Of a DNA stretch of 64,000 nucleotides, positions 26,172-34,144 are shown piece after piece. Below the pieces are notes generated by a model. That model was not told where the DNA came from. It saw nothing but the letters and a program-made list of their open reading frames with translations, and did no database searches. Each line of letters opens with the position of its first letter. Positions within the stretch are counted from its first letter, which is position 1. The DNA is from Pseudooceanicola spongiae (lineage in GTDB: Bacteria > Pseudomonadota > Alphaproteobacteria > Rhodobacterales > Rhodobacteraceae), in assembly GCF_014899185.1 (NCBI RefSeq), contig NZ_CP045201.1:1720501-1784500 (forward strand). The letters run 5' to 3'. The translations under genes were made by a program, and so were the position numbers.

Positions 26172-27082
26172 GCACGCCGATGGACCCGAAAGCACGCGCT
26201 GAAGTCCGGCGCGGCTGGCTGCTCTCGGCCCCGGCACTGGTGCTTTTGGCGGTGGGTGCTTCGGGGCCTCTGCTGATCATGCTGGTCTACTCGTTCCTTG
26301 AGGCGGGTCAGTACGGCAATGTCGAATGGGTGATCTCGTTCAAGGCGTGGTTCAACGTCGTGATGACGCGCGATATTTTTGACGGCACGCTTGGCTTTGC
26401 CGACGCGCATCTGACGATTTTCTGGCGCTCGGCAAAACTGGCGTTTCTGACCACCGTCTTCTGCTTTGTCGTCGGCTTTCCCACGGCATGGTTCATTGCA
26501 ACACGCACCCCGAGCATGCGCACCGCGCTGTTGTTCCTGATCACCATTCCGTTCTGGACCAACCTGTTGATCCGCACCTTTGCGATCAACCAGATCATCC
26601 GCAACGAAGGTTTCCTGAACACCGGCCTGCTGTACCTCGGCATCATCAAAGAACCGATCGTGATGCTCTACACCGATTTCGCGGTCTTTATCGGCATGAC
26701 CTATGTCTATCTGCCGCTGATGGTGCTGCCGCTGTTTGCCGCGATTGATCGGTTCGACATGCGCCTGCTGCAGGCGGGCTACGATCTCTATGCCAGCCGC
26801 TGGCAGCTGCTGCGCCATGTCATCGTGCCGGTGGTCAAGCCGGGGATCATCTCCGGCTCGATCCTCGTCTTCATTCCGGCGCTTGGCGCCTACGTCACAC
26901 CGCGCATCCTGGGCGGCGGGCGCAACATGATGATCGGCAACTTCATCGAACTGCAGTTCGGGCAGGGGCGCAACTGGCCACTGGGGGCCGCCCTGTCGGT
27001 GGTTCTGCTGGTCATCGTCAGCGTGGCGCTGATCGTTTACACCCGTTTTGCCACTGGCGGTCAGGATAAATCGCATGGCTGA
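26168..27082 (+). CDS. ABC transporter permease, PotB type
   Basis: A 304-residue inner-membrane protein with six predicted helices and the EAA-loop sequence [30 protein letters not shown] (about residues 201-230), which contacts the ATPase. The segment [23 protein letters not shown] is characteristic of PotB/PotH permeases. Its ATG overlaps the ATPase stop by 4 bp, and its end overlaps the next permease by 8 bp, giving translational coupling in a potABC-like order. One half of the translocation channel. Confidence 0.95.
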
Positions 27083-27878
27083 TCGCAGCTTCTCGATCTC
27101 GCGCCTGCCCGGGTTTGCGACCATCGCCGTCATCGTCTTCGTGCTGCTGTATCTGCCGATCGCGATGCTGGTGATCTTCTCCTTCAACGCCGGCGACAGT
27201 GTGGCAATCTGGGAGGGCTTCTCGCTGCGCTGGTATCCGGAGGCCTGGCAGAACGAAGCGGTCAAGGCCGCAACTCTGCGCTCTCTGCAAGTGGCAACGG
27301 CCGCGTCGCTGATCGCGACAGGCGTCGCCACGATGGCCGCCCTTGGCACGACGCGCAGGCGGGCAACGCGCGGGCAGAGCTTTGTCTACGTGATGATCAA
27401 CCAGCCGCTGATGGTGCCCGAGATCGTCACCGGCGTTGCCCTGCTGATCTTCTTTTCCTCGATCAAGGTGATCACCGGCTATCAGGGGCTGGGCTATCTG
27501 ATCCTGGCCCATGCGGCCTTTTGCACGCCCTTCGCCTATCTGCCGATCCGCGCACGGCTTGAGGGGATGGACCTGGCGCTGGAAACCGCTGCGGCCGACC
27601 TCTACGCCAGTCCCTGGCAGACCTTTCGCCATGTGACGCTGCCACTGGTGATGCCGGGGGCAGTGGCGGGGCTGATGCTGGCCTTCGTCACCTCGCTGGA
27701 CGATGTGGTCATCACAGAGTTCGTGAAATCCGCCGGCCAGGATACGCTGCCGACCTATATGCTGGCCCAGATCCGCCGGTCGGTCAGTGCCGATATCAAC
27801 GCCATCTCGACCCTGCTTCTGTTGCTGACCGTCGTTCTGCTGACCGCATTCTTCCTGCTGACCCGCAAACGCACCTGA
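27075..27878 (+). CDS. ABC transporter permease, PotC type
   Basis: A 267-residue permease with six helices and the EAA-loop ETAAADLYASPWQTFRHVTLPLVMPGAVAG near residues 171-200. SLRWYPEAWQNEAVKAATLRSLQVA is a typical PotC/PotI N-terminal region. I start at ATG 27075, inside the end of the upstream permease; an in-frame upstream start would only lengthen the overlap. It forms the heterodimeric channel with the preceding gene product. The solute-binding protein gene follows after 39 bp. Confidence 0.95.
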   Translation: MADRSFSISRLPGFATIAVIVFVLLYLPIAMLVIFSFNAGDSVAIWEGFSLRWYPEAWQNEAVKAATLRSLQVATAASLIATGVATMAALGTTRRRATRGQSFVYVMINQPLMVPEIVTGVALLIFFSSIKVITGYQGLGYLILAHAAFCTPFAYLPIRARLEGMDLALETAAADLYASPWQTFRHVTLPLVMPGAVAGLMLAFVTSLDDVVITEFVKSAGQDTLPTYMLAQIRRSVSADINAISTLLLLLTVVLLTAFFLLTRKRT

Positions 27879-27917
27879 TTGAAAAATAATAAAAATATCC
27901 AACAAGGAGAGAGACCC

Positions 27918-28937
27918 ATGAAGACGTTACTTGCCACTGTCGCCATCCTCTGTGCCGGCGCAGCCCATGCCGAGGGCGAACTGCAGCTCTATAACTGGGG
28001 TGACTATACGAGCCCCGAACTTCTGGCGAAATTCGAGGCCGAGACCGGCATCAAGGTCACGGTCACTGATTACGATTCCAACGACACGGCGCTGGCCAAG
28101 GTCGAAGCGGGCGGACACGGCTATGACCTCGTCGTGCCCTCAGCCAACTATGTGCCGATCTGGCGCGAAAAGGGCCTGATTACCGAACTGGACATGTCCC
28201 GCCTGCCGCATCACGGCAATATCGCCCCCCAATGGATGGACGTGCACTTTGATCCGGGCCGCAAATTCTCGATCCCATGGCAGATTGGTGCGACGGGGAT
28301 TGCCGTGAACACCGACGAATATAGCGGCGACATCAACACCAGCGCGATCTTCCTCGACACACCGCCGGAGCTTGTCGGCAAGGTCAACGTCACGCCCGAG
28401 ATGAACGACATCATGTCGCTGGCGCTGTGGTATGTCGGCGGCGAACCCTGCTCGGAAGATCCTGAAAAGCTGAAGGCCGCGCGGGATGCCCTGATCAAGG
28501 CCAAGCCGAACTGGCAGTCGATGGATTACGGCATGACGGAAAAGCTGGCCTCCAACGACACCAAGGCCTCTGTCTATTGGAACGGGGCTGTGTTCCGCGC
28601 GCACCTCAAGAATGACAAGGTCGCCTTTGGCTACCCGCAAGAAGGCTTTCCGATGTTCATGGACTCGGTCGCGCTGTTGTCGGACGCCCAGCATGTCGAC
28701 GAGGCCTACACGTTCCTCGATTTCATCATGGTCCCGGAAAACGCCGCGATGATTTCTGAATTTGCCCGCTATGCCAACGGCATCGCAGGTTCCGAAGCCT
28801 TCATGGACGACGAGATGAAAGCCTCGCCCATCGTCAACATCCCTGCGGAATATGCCGCAGCAGGTGAGTTCCTGCCGACCTGTTCCGCCAAATCGCTGGA
28901 ATACTACACGGCGATCTGGACTGAACTGCAAAAGTAA
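27918..28937 (+). CDS. Periplasmic solute-binding protein, PotD/PotF type
   Basis: A 339-residue binding protein with a signal peptide (about 1-18, ending AHA-EG). The mature N-terminus ELQLYNWGDYTSPELLAKFEAETGIKVTVTDYDSND is the standard PotD/PotF opening, and GYDLVVPSANYVPIWREKGLI and IPWQIGATGIAVNT follow. The family binds polyamines or related amines through acidic and aromatic residues; ligand identity needs comparison of those positions. AAGGAGAGAG precedes the ATG. A terminator-like hairpin follows at 28944-28965, before a YtcJ-like amidohydrolase. Confidence 0.94.
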   Translation: MKTLLATVAILCAGAAHAEGELQLYNWGDYTSPELLAKFEAETGIKVTVTDYDSNDTALAKVEAGGHGYDLVVPSANYVPIWREKGLITELDMSRLPHHGNIAPQWMDVHFDPGRKFSIPWQIGATGIAVNTDEYSGDINTSAIFLDTPPELVGKVNVTPEMNDIMSLALWYVGGEPCSEDPEKLKAARDALIKAKPNWQSMDYGMTEKLASNDTKASVYWNGAVFRAHLKNDKVAFGYPQEGFPMFMDSVALLSDAQHVDEAYTFLDFIMVPENAAMISEFARYANGIAGSEAFMDDEMKASPIVNIPAEYAAAGEFLPTCSAKSLEYYTAIWTELQK

Positions 28938-28943
28938 GATCAA

Positions 28944-28965
28944 CCGGGGGCGGTCTGGCCCCCGG
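28944..28965 (+). terminator. Hairpin after the polyamine-type binding protein
   Basis: Perfect 8-bp stem CCGGGGGC (28944-28951) / GCCCCCGG (28958-28965) with a 6-nt loop, 7 bp after the stop codon. There is no T-run, so it may attenuate rather than end transcription into the amidohydrolase gene, and it would also protect the 3' end of the binding-protein mRNA. Confidence 0.5.
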
Positions 28966-29016
28966 CATTCCCCCGCAGGGCGGCCTTTAACTGAAACGCC
29001 GCCACCGGAGAGCCCG

Positions 29017-30684
29017 ATGTCCACCTCACCTGATCTGGTCATTCTGAATGGCGCCCTGATCACCTTTGATCCGACCCTGCCGCGCGCCTCGGCACTGGCT
29101 GTGCGCGATGGGGTGATCGTCGCTGTGAGCGACTGCAACACGATACGCGCCATGGTCGGCCCCGCGACCCGTGTGATCGACGCGCAGGGCAGCACCGTTC
29201 TGCCCGGTTTCATCGACAGCCATGTCCACCTGTTCGGCGGATCGGTCGAACTGGAGTATCTCGACCTCGGCGGTAAAACCGGGTTTGAGGCGGTGACAAC
29301 TGCGGTGCGTGCCCGCTCTGCCGCCGACCCGAATGTGCGCATGATCTTTGCGGTGCAGGCCGACTACAGCCTTTTCGGCGCCGGGCATCGCACCACACGG
29401 CACGACCTTGACCGGGTACTGCCGGAGCGGCCTTTCGCCATCTTCGCCTCCGACCATCATACCATCTGGGCCAACACCCGCGCCCTCGCGCTCGCAGGGC
29501 TTCTTGGCGGCGGGGCGACAGAGGTCGGCTCCGAGATCGTGATGGGACGGGACGGCCTTGCCGAGGGCGAATTGCGCGAACCCGGGGCCTATGCCCGGGT
29601 GCTGGCCCTGACCCCTTATGGCGGGCGTGATCTGGCAGGGCTCGTCAGTGGCAAGAACCCCGAACCGCCAGCGACCGCCGCGCAAAGAGCTGCCGACCTC
29701 GGGGCGATCCGGCGCGGGCTGCAGCATTGCGCCAGCCACGGCATCACCGGGCTGCACAACATGGACGGCAGTTTCTACACCATGGAGTTACTGGCCGAGC
29801 TTGAAGCCGAAGGCGATCTGATCTGTCGCACCGAAGTGCCGTTCCATCTCAAATCCGTCGACACATTCGAACGTTTTGCCGAGGCTGAGGAGATGCGCCG
29901 CCTCTGGTCCAGCGACCGGCTCTGGTGCAACCGCGTCAAGATGTTCATGGACGGCGTGGTTGAGAGCCACACGGCGCTGATGCTGCGCCCCTACCCCGGC
30001 TCCGACCATGTGGGCGATGCAGTTTTTGAACCCGAGCCGTTCAACCTGGCCTGTATCGAGGCCGACCGGCGTGGGTTTCAGATCGCGACCCATGCCATTG
30101 GCGATCTTGCCGTGCGCCGCACGCTGGACGGCTATCAGGCGGCGCGTGACGCAAATGGCGCCCGCGACGCACGCCATCGCATTGAACATATCGAGACCTT
30201 GCACCCTGACGATCTACCGAGGTTTGCCGACATGGGGATCGTCGCCTCCTACCAGCCAGGCCATGCTCCGTTCGGGCATATCTATACGGCAGGCGCAATC
30301 GAGCCTCATCTGCACGACGATCAAAAGCCCCTAGCCTACGCCTGGAAAACTCTGCGCGACGCGGGAAACAAGGTGATCTTTTCCACCGACTGGCCCGTGA
30401 TCAAGGTAGATGTCATGGCCACCTTGCGCGCAGCCACCGCCCCGGTGCCAATGCCTGCGCCCTGGGGCGATCAGCGCCAAACTTTGTTGGACGCTCTGGC
30501 CTCCTGCACCGCCGACAATGCGTGGGTTGAGTTCAACGAGCATCGCAAGGGGCGACTGAAAGCGGGCTTCATGGCGGATATCGTCGTGATGCGCGACGAT
30601 CTGGAGGGCATGGAGCACGACAGGTTCGAGACCACGGGCGCCGCCTTCACCATCTCAGGCGGGACTGTCGTGTTCGAGGCGTGA
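29017..30684 (+). CDS. YtcJ-like amidohydrolase (amidohydrolase family 3)
   Basis: A 555-residue metal-dependent hydrolase. The beta-sandwich start (LVILNGALITFDPTLPRASALAVRDGVIVAV) is followed by the metal-binding HxH in LPGFIDSHVHLFGG (about residues 64-77), HAIGDLAVR and RHRIEHIETL further on, and the final Asp in IFSTDWPV. Length and order match the YtcJ/AepA-like subgroup, which act on amides, formamides or cyclic amides, mostly uncharacterised. No signal peptide is seen, so it is cytoplasmic. A CGGAG lies 8 bp before ATG 29017. Following a polyamine-type importer, it is a candidate for hydrolysing the imported compound. Confidence 0.92.
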   Translation: MSTSPDLVILNGALITFDPTLPRASALAVRDGVIVAVSDCNTIRAMVGPATRVIDAQGSTVLPGFIDSHVHLFGGSVELEYLDLGGKTGFEAVTTAVRARSAADPNVRMIFAVQADYSLFGAGHRTTRHDLDRVLPERPFAIFASDHHTIWANTRALALAGLLGGGATEVGSEIVMGRDGLAEGELREPGAYARVLALTPYGGRDLAGLVSGKNPEPPATAAQRAADLGAIRRGLQHCASHGITGLHNMDGSFYTMELLAELEAEGDLICRTEVPFHLKSVDTFERFAEAEEMRRLWSSDRLWCNRVKMFMDGVVESHTALMLRPYPGSDHVGDAVFEPEPFNLACIEADRRGFQIATHAIGDLAVRRTLDGYQAARDANGARDARHRIEHIETLHPDDLPRFADMGIVASYQPGHAPFGHIYTAGAIEPHLHDDQKPLAYAWKTLRDAGNKVIFSTDWPVIKVDVMATLRAATAPVPMPAPWGDQRQTLLDALASCTADNAWVEFNEHRKGRLKAGFMADIVVMRDDLEGMEHDRFETTGAAFTISGGTVVFEA

Positions 30685-30699
30685 TGCCTTGCGGATGCA

Positions 30700-30849
30700 G
30701 CGCCCCGTCAGCACACAGATTTGCGCAGGGCTGCGTCCAGGCGTCAACGCAATGATGGATGAGCCGGTGCCGCAGGCTGCCTTCACAATCCCCGACACAC
30801 AGATGCCGTGGCCATAGAGCCCGGCGTAGCTGTCGCCCATCATCGCATG
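30700..30849 (-). pseudogene. Fragment of an FGGY-family carbohydrate kinase
   Basis: On the minus strand about 36 residues read MMGDSYAGLYGHGICVSGIV followed by KAACGTGSSIIALTPG. This is the strongly conserved ATP-site region of FGGY kinases (compare GDSHAALFGHG...VKATYGTGSS in relatives). Nothing before or after it on this strand continues the fold. It is a short relic next to other sugar-uptake remnants on the opposite strand. Confidence 0.7.
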
Positions 30850-30869
30850 CATCGGCCCCCCTCTGCCCC

Positions 30870-31081
30870 TCCCTCGGCGCGGGCGAGACACTGGGCGTCT
30901 ACGCGCTGATGAGCGCAGGCCGCTCGGTGTTTCTGGAATGCATCATGGCGCAGCATCCCCAAGCCGCGAGATTCGCGAAACAGCCGTCAACCAGCAGATT
31001 GCGCACGGCATCGCTCCGGTGCCAGAGGAGCGCAAGAACAACGGTCTGTTCCAGATCATGTCGATCCGCGCCTGTTGCTGA
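30870..31081 (+). pseudogene. Fragment of a sugar ABC transporter ATPase (RbsA/MglA type)
   Basis: Two frames joined by a shift around 30960 give GETLGVYALMSAGRSVFLEC and then AHGIAPVPEERKNNGLFQIMSIR, ending in a stop at 31079. They match the second nucleotide-binding domain of RbsA/MglA-like ATPases (GEILGVAGLVGAGRTEL... and ...[23 protein letters not shown]). The rest of the gene is absent. It lies between the FGGY kinase fragment and a DeoR fragment, which together look like what is left of a sugar or polyol uptake locus. Confidence 0.6.
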
Positions 31082-31139
31082 TGGGCGATCCATCGCGCGA
31101 CTGCCAGATCACCCGCGAACACGCCCGGGCGTTTCTGAC

Positions 31140-31682
31140 TTCCATGCGCCCCCGGTCTGGCGGCCCGATGCTGCACCCTCAGGACAACATGGATCGCAAT
31201 CGCAAGATCGGTGCACTGGCCGCAGGGATGGTCCAGGATGGAATGACGCTGATCCTGGACGCAGGCACCACCATGAGCGAGGTTGCAACGCCCCTCACCG
31301 GGCGATCCAACCTGACGATCCCCGGCAATGCCCCGGACAAGCCCCGGACAAGCCCGGAGGGCAATTCAAGGCGCCGACCCCCCCGTTGTCGGGGGACGAC
31401 TTACGCTCGACAACGGCAGGCAGGTTGTTCCCGGTCCGCAGGTAACGCACTTGATATCGGCCTGACCTACCCGAGCTTTGCCGATCAGCATTTGAAAGAG
31501 GCGATGATCCGCACCGCCGCCCATCTTCTTCTGGTGGCTGATAGCACCAAGATCAACCGCGCCTCGTTCATCCGGCTGGGCGCGCTGGAACTGATCCATT
31601 CCTACATCACCGGCGACGGGATCTCGGATGCGGACGCCACGGAATTCGAGCGCGCGGCATCGAAGTGCTGATCGCGAAGTAG
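31140..31682 (+). pseudogene. Frameshifted DeoR-family regulator fragment (effector domain only)
   Basis: The DeoR C-terminal sugar-phosphate domain is readable in pieces: NRKIGALAAGMVQDGMTLILDAGTTMSEVA, then in another frame VVGGRLTLDNGRQVV...GPQVTHLI, then back to DIGLTYPSFADQHLKEAMIRTAAHLLLVADSTKINRASFIRLGALE. A last shift near 31655 leads to GIEVLIAK and the stop at 31680. The N-terminal helix-turn-helix is missing. At least two frameshifts are needed to read it, so it is inactive. It is the third relic of the 30.7-31.7 kb decay zone. Confidence 0.8.
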
Positions 31683-31704
31683 GCCGCATCCGGGGGACGC
31701 GGCC
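31682..31704 (-). terminator. Small hairpin after ribH2
   Basis: GGCCGC (31682-31687) pairs with GCGGCC (31699-31704) around an 11-nt loop, 10 bp beyond the ribH2 stop on the minus strand. Weak evidence; no T-run. Confidence 0.3.
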
Positions 31705-31714
31705 TGTCGCGGTA

Positions 31715-32188
31715 TCAGGCGGCTGTGCGCGCCCCCTCTTCGGCATCCAGCTGGCTGTGCAGGCGCCACGTCTGAACAGCCGCATCTGCCGCCTCGCGTC
31801 CCTTGCCGACGAAATGGGCGTGATAGAAGGCCTCATGCTCGCCTTTGGGCTGGAAGTGGTGCGGGGTCAGAGACACCGAAAAAACCGGAACATCGGTGGC
31901 CATCTGCGCCTCCATAAGGCCTGAGACAACCGCTTGCGCGACAAAATCATGCCGGTAGAGCCCGCCGTCCACAACCAGTGCCGCTGCCGCGATACCGTCG
32001 TACCGACCAGAGGCCGCAAGCTTCTTGGCCAGCAAGGGCATCTCAAAAGCGCCAGGCACATCGAAAGTGTCGACGCTGGCGGAAGGCGCAATTTCCGACA
32101 GTCTTTGGGTAAAACCGGCAAGGGCCTGATCAACGATCTCGGCGTGCCAGCGTGCCTTGATGAAGGCGAAGGTTGGGGATTTTGTCAT
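31715..32188 (-). CDS. ribH2: 6,7-dimethyl-8-ribityllumazine synthase, RibH2 type
   Basis: A 157-residue enzyme that condenses the ribityl-aminopyrimidine with dihydroxybutanone phosphate in riboflavin synthesis. The N-terminus TFAFIKARWHAEIVDQAL, the FDVPGAFEMPLLAKKLA loop, VVDGGLYRHDFVAQAV and SVSLTPHHFQPKGEHEAFYHAHF match the Brucella/Mesorhizobium RibH2 isoform (decameric, low activity) rather than the icosahedral RibH1. The catalytic His is in GLYRHDF. No other rib gene and no FMN riboswitch is visible nearby. It is flanked by a decayed DeoR gene and a truncated dctM, so it stands as an isolated intact gene within a degraded stretch. Confidence 0.92.
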   Translation of the reverse strand: MTKSPTFAFIKARWHAEIVDQALAGFTQRLSEIAPSASVDTFDVPGAFEMPLLAKKLAASGRYDGIAAAALVVDGGLYRHDFVAQAVVSGLMEAQMATDVPVFSVSLTPHHFQPKGEHEAFYHAHFVGKGREAADAAVQTWRLHSQLDAEEGARTAA

Positions 32189-32249
32189 GTCTGTGGTCCT
32201 CTTCAAATGACAAGATCCCAGAGCATGTCTACAGGCCCGCACCCAAACC

Positions 32250-32521
32250 TGGGGACGCACCTGCTTTCTCCGGCCATCGCCCTTGGGGTCGACCCGGTGC
32301 ACATGGGCATCCTCGTCGGCTTCAACCTGACCGTCGGTCTGCTGACGCCGCCGATGGGTGGGGTGCTGCTGATCCTGTCGACCGTCGTCGACATTGGCTA
32401 CTGGCGGCTGGTCCGCGCCGTTCTGCCCTTCCTGTTTGTCGAGCTGATCCTGCTGGGGGTGCTGATCTATGTGCCCGCGATTTCGCTGACACTGCCGCGC
32501 TACCTCGGCCTGATCAACTGA
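32250..32521 (+). pseudogene. C-terminal stub of a TRAP large permease (DctM)
   Basis: The frame reads LSPAIALGVDPVHMGILVGF, NLTVGLLTPPMGGVLLILST and then YWRLVRAVLPFLFVELILLG, ending in LPRYLGLIN and TGA at 32519. This is the last quarter of a DctM/SiaM permease, including the invariant GLLTPP motif. The first three quarters are gone: upstream sequence is the start of ribH2 on the other strand. The dctP gene follows 33 bp later, so the stub is the end of an original operon cut by a rearrangement. Confidence 0.82.
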
Positions 32522-32554
32522 CGATCCCAAAAACTGCCAACAAGGAGACTACCA

Positions 32555-33526
32555 ATGAAAAAAACGCTGTTTGCTGCAACCGTCAGCCTGTTCGCCCTCG
32601 CGAGTGCCGCGCAGGCCATGGACGATGTCGTGATCGCCTTTGCCGGCTCTGAGGATCTGCAGAACGACGCGGAATACGTCTTTATCAAGGGCTTCGCTGA
32701 CAGCCTTGCGACCCACGACGTGACCACGATCGTGCATCCCTCCAACACCATGGGCAAGGAAAGCGACCGGTTCGATCAGGTCAGCCAAGGGCTGCTGCAG
32801 GTCAATATCGCCAATGGCGGGTCGCTGATGAAGGCCTCGGCCTTTGCCAGCGCGCTGTTCCTGCCGTTCCTGAGCGCCGGCGAAGAGCAGTTTGACCAGA
32901 TGGTCGAGACCTCCGGTGCGCTGAACCGGATCAACGATGAAGCCTCGCGCCTCGGGGTGCGGATTGCCGGGTTCGCGATGCGCGGCGGCTCGCTGGGGCT
33001 GTTCAACAACGCCAAGCCGGTGACCACCATCGCGGACGTCGAAGGCATGCGCCTGCGCGCCCAGAACGGCGATCAGATGAAGATGTTCGCAGCCTGGGGT
33101 GCCAGGCCGACCGTCGTCAGCTGGGCCGAGACGCCGAACGCACTGCAGACCGGCGTGGCGGTTGGCCACTTCAACCCGCCCTCGACCGTCGTGGCGGCAG
33201 GTCAGGTCGATCTGCTGAAATACTTCACGCCCCTCGAAGCGGGTCCGGTGCCCAAGGTCGTGATGCTGTCGGACGACTGGTATTCCATGCTCGACGACGA
33301 GGAGCGCGCTTGGGTCGACGCCGCCGTTGATGCGGGCATCGCCGCGAACCGGACCTGGGCCAAGGAAAAGGTCCCCTACTTCGAGCAGGTCATTCAGGAC
33401 GGCGGGATCGAGATCACGCCACTGGACGAGGGCGAGCGCCAGAAGTTCGTCGATGCGACGACATCCGTCTGGAGCGAGATCGTGCCGCAGGAGGATATCG
33501 ACTTCCTCACCGGCTACCTCAACTGA
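32555..33526 (+). CDS. TRAP transporter solute-binding protein (DctP)
   Basis: A 323-residue periplasmic binding protein with a signal peptide (about 1-21, ending AQA-MD). The DctP fold is supported by HPSNTMGKESDRFDQVSQGLLQVNIANGG, the long helix with FNNAKPVTTIADVEGMRLRAQNGDQM (ligand-carboxylate Arg region) and SWAETPNALQTGVAVG. It should capture an organic acid and deliver it to a DctQM complex. An AAGGAGA precedes ATG 32555. It is followed by dctQ, but the only dctM sequence nearby is the stub upstream, so partner supply is uncertain. Confidence 0.92.
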   Translation: MKKTLFAATVSLFALASAAQAMDDVVIAFAGSEDLQNDAEYVFIKGFADSLATHDVTTIVHPSNTMGKESDRFDQVSQGLLQVNIANGGSLMKASAFASALFLPFLSAGEEQFDQMVETSGALNRINDEASRLGVRIAGFAMRGGSLGLFNNAKPVTTIADVEGMRLRAQNGDQMKMFAAWGARPTVVSWAETPNALQTGVAVGHFNPPSTVVAAGQVDLLKYFTPLEAGPVPKVVMLSDDWYSMLDDEERAWVDAAVDAGIAANRTWAKEKVPYFEQVIQDGGIEITPLDEGERQKFVDATTSVWSEIVPQEDIDFLTGYLN

Positions 33527-33541
33527 GCCTGACTCACCTCC

Positions 33542-33562
33542 GGGTCCGCCTTTGGCGGGCCC
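33542..33562 (+). terminator. Attenuator-like hairpin between dctP and dctQ
   Basis: GGGTCCGCC (33542-33550) pairs with GGCGGGCCC (33554-33562) with one T-G pair and a TTT loop; a run of nine C follows (33564-33572) before the dctQ ribosome site. Such a hairpin would reduce read-through and keep binding-protein mRNA above permease mRNA. Confidence 0.5.
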
Positions 33563-33586
33563 TCCCCCCCCCTGCAGGAGATACCG

Positions 33587-34144
33587 ATGCTTGCACTCTC
33601 GAATACCCTCGGCCGGATCAGTGACACGGTGGACCGCGTGATGCGTGGCGTCGCGCTGGTCTTTCTGGTCGTCATGGTTCTGGCGATCAGCCTGCAGGTG
33701 GTCGCGCGTTACGGCTTTGCCGCGCCCCCCAGCTGGACGGAAGAGGCCGCGCGTTATGCGATGGTCTGGGTCGGTCTGCTGGGCGCCAGCATTTCCTTCA
33801 AGGCCGGGTTCGACCCCAAGCTGGTCAAGCTGCCGGTGCGCACGCCGCGCGCGATCCTTGCCGTGGCGGCCGTGATGCGCGGCGCGGCGGTTGTGACCTT
33901 TCTGGGCCCGATCCTGTTCTTCTGCTTCTACGGCCCCGGCATGAACCCTGCCCGGTCGTTCCTGGCGCGCAACCTCTACACCACGGCCGAAAGCTTTGAC
34001 CTGCCGACGATCTTCGTCGCCGTGACGGTGCCGATTTTCATCGTCGCGATCTTTCTGCACGGGCTGGCCTCTTGCGCGGCCAGCCTGACCGCTCTGCGGC
34101 ACACCGACCAAGAAAAGGACGCCCATGCCCCGCATCACGCCTGA
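33587..34144 (+). CDS. TRAP transporter small permease (DctQ)
   Basis: A 185-residue membrane protein with four hydrophobic helices and the DctQ signature VVARYGFAAPPSWTEEAARYAMVWVGLLGASISFKAG (about residues 37-75). GCAGGAGATACCG before ATG 33587 gives a good ribosome site. It overlaps the following M20 hydrolase gene by 20 bp, so the two are co-translated. Where dctM would be expected after dctQ there is none; the intact large permease must be elsewhere in the genome or the system is dead. Confidence 0.9.
   Translation: MLALSNTLGRISDTVDRVMRGVALVFLVVMVLAISLQVVARYGFAAPPSWTEEAARYAMVWVGLLGASISFKAGFDPKLVKLPVRTPRAILAVAAVMRGAAVVTFLGPILFFCFYGPGMNPARSFLARNLYTTAESFDLPTIFVAVTVPIFIVAIFLHGLASCAASLTALRHTDQEKDAHAPHHA

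Noticed and set aside
31900..32260. FMN riboswitch upstream of ribH2
   Set aside because: Only about 60 bp separate the ribH2 start from the dctM stub and none of the conserved RFN element sequences are present.
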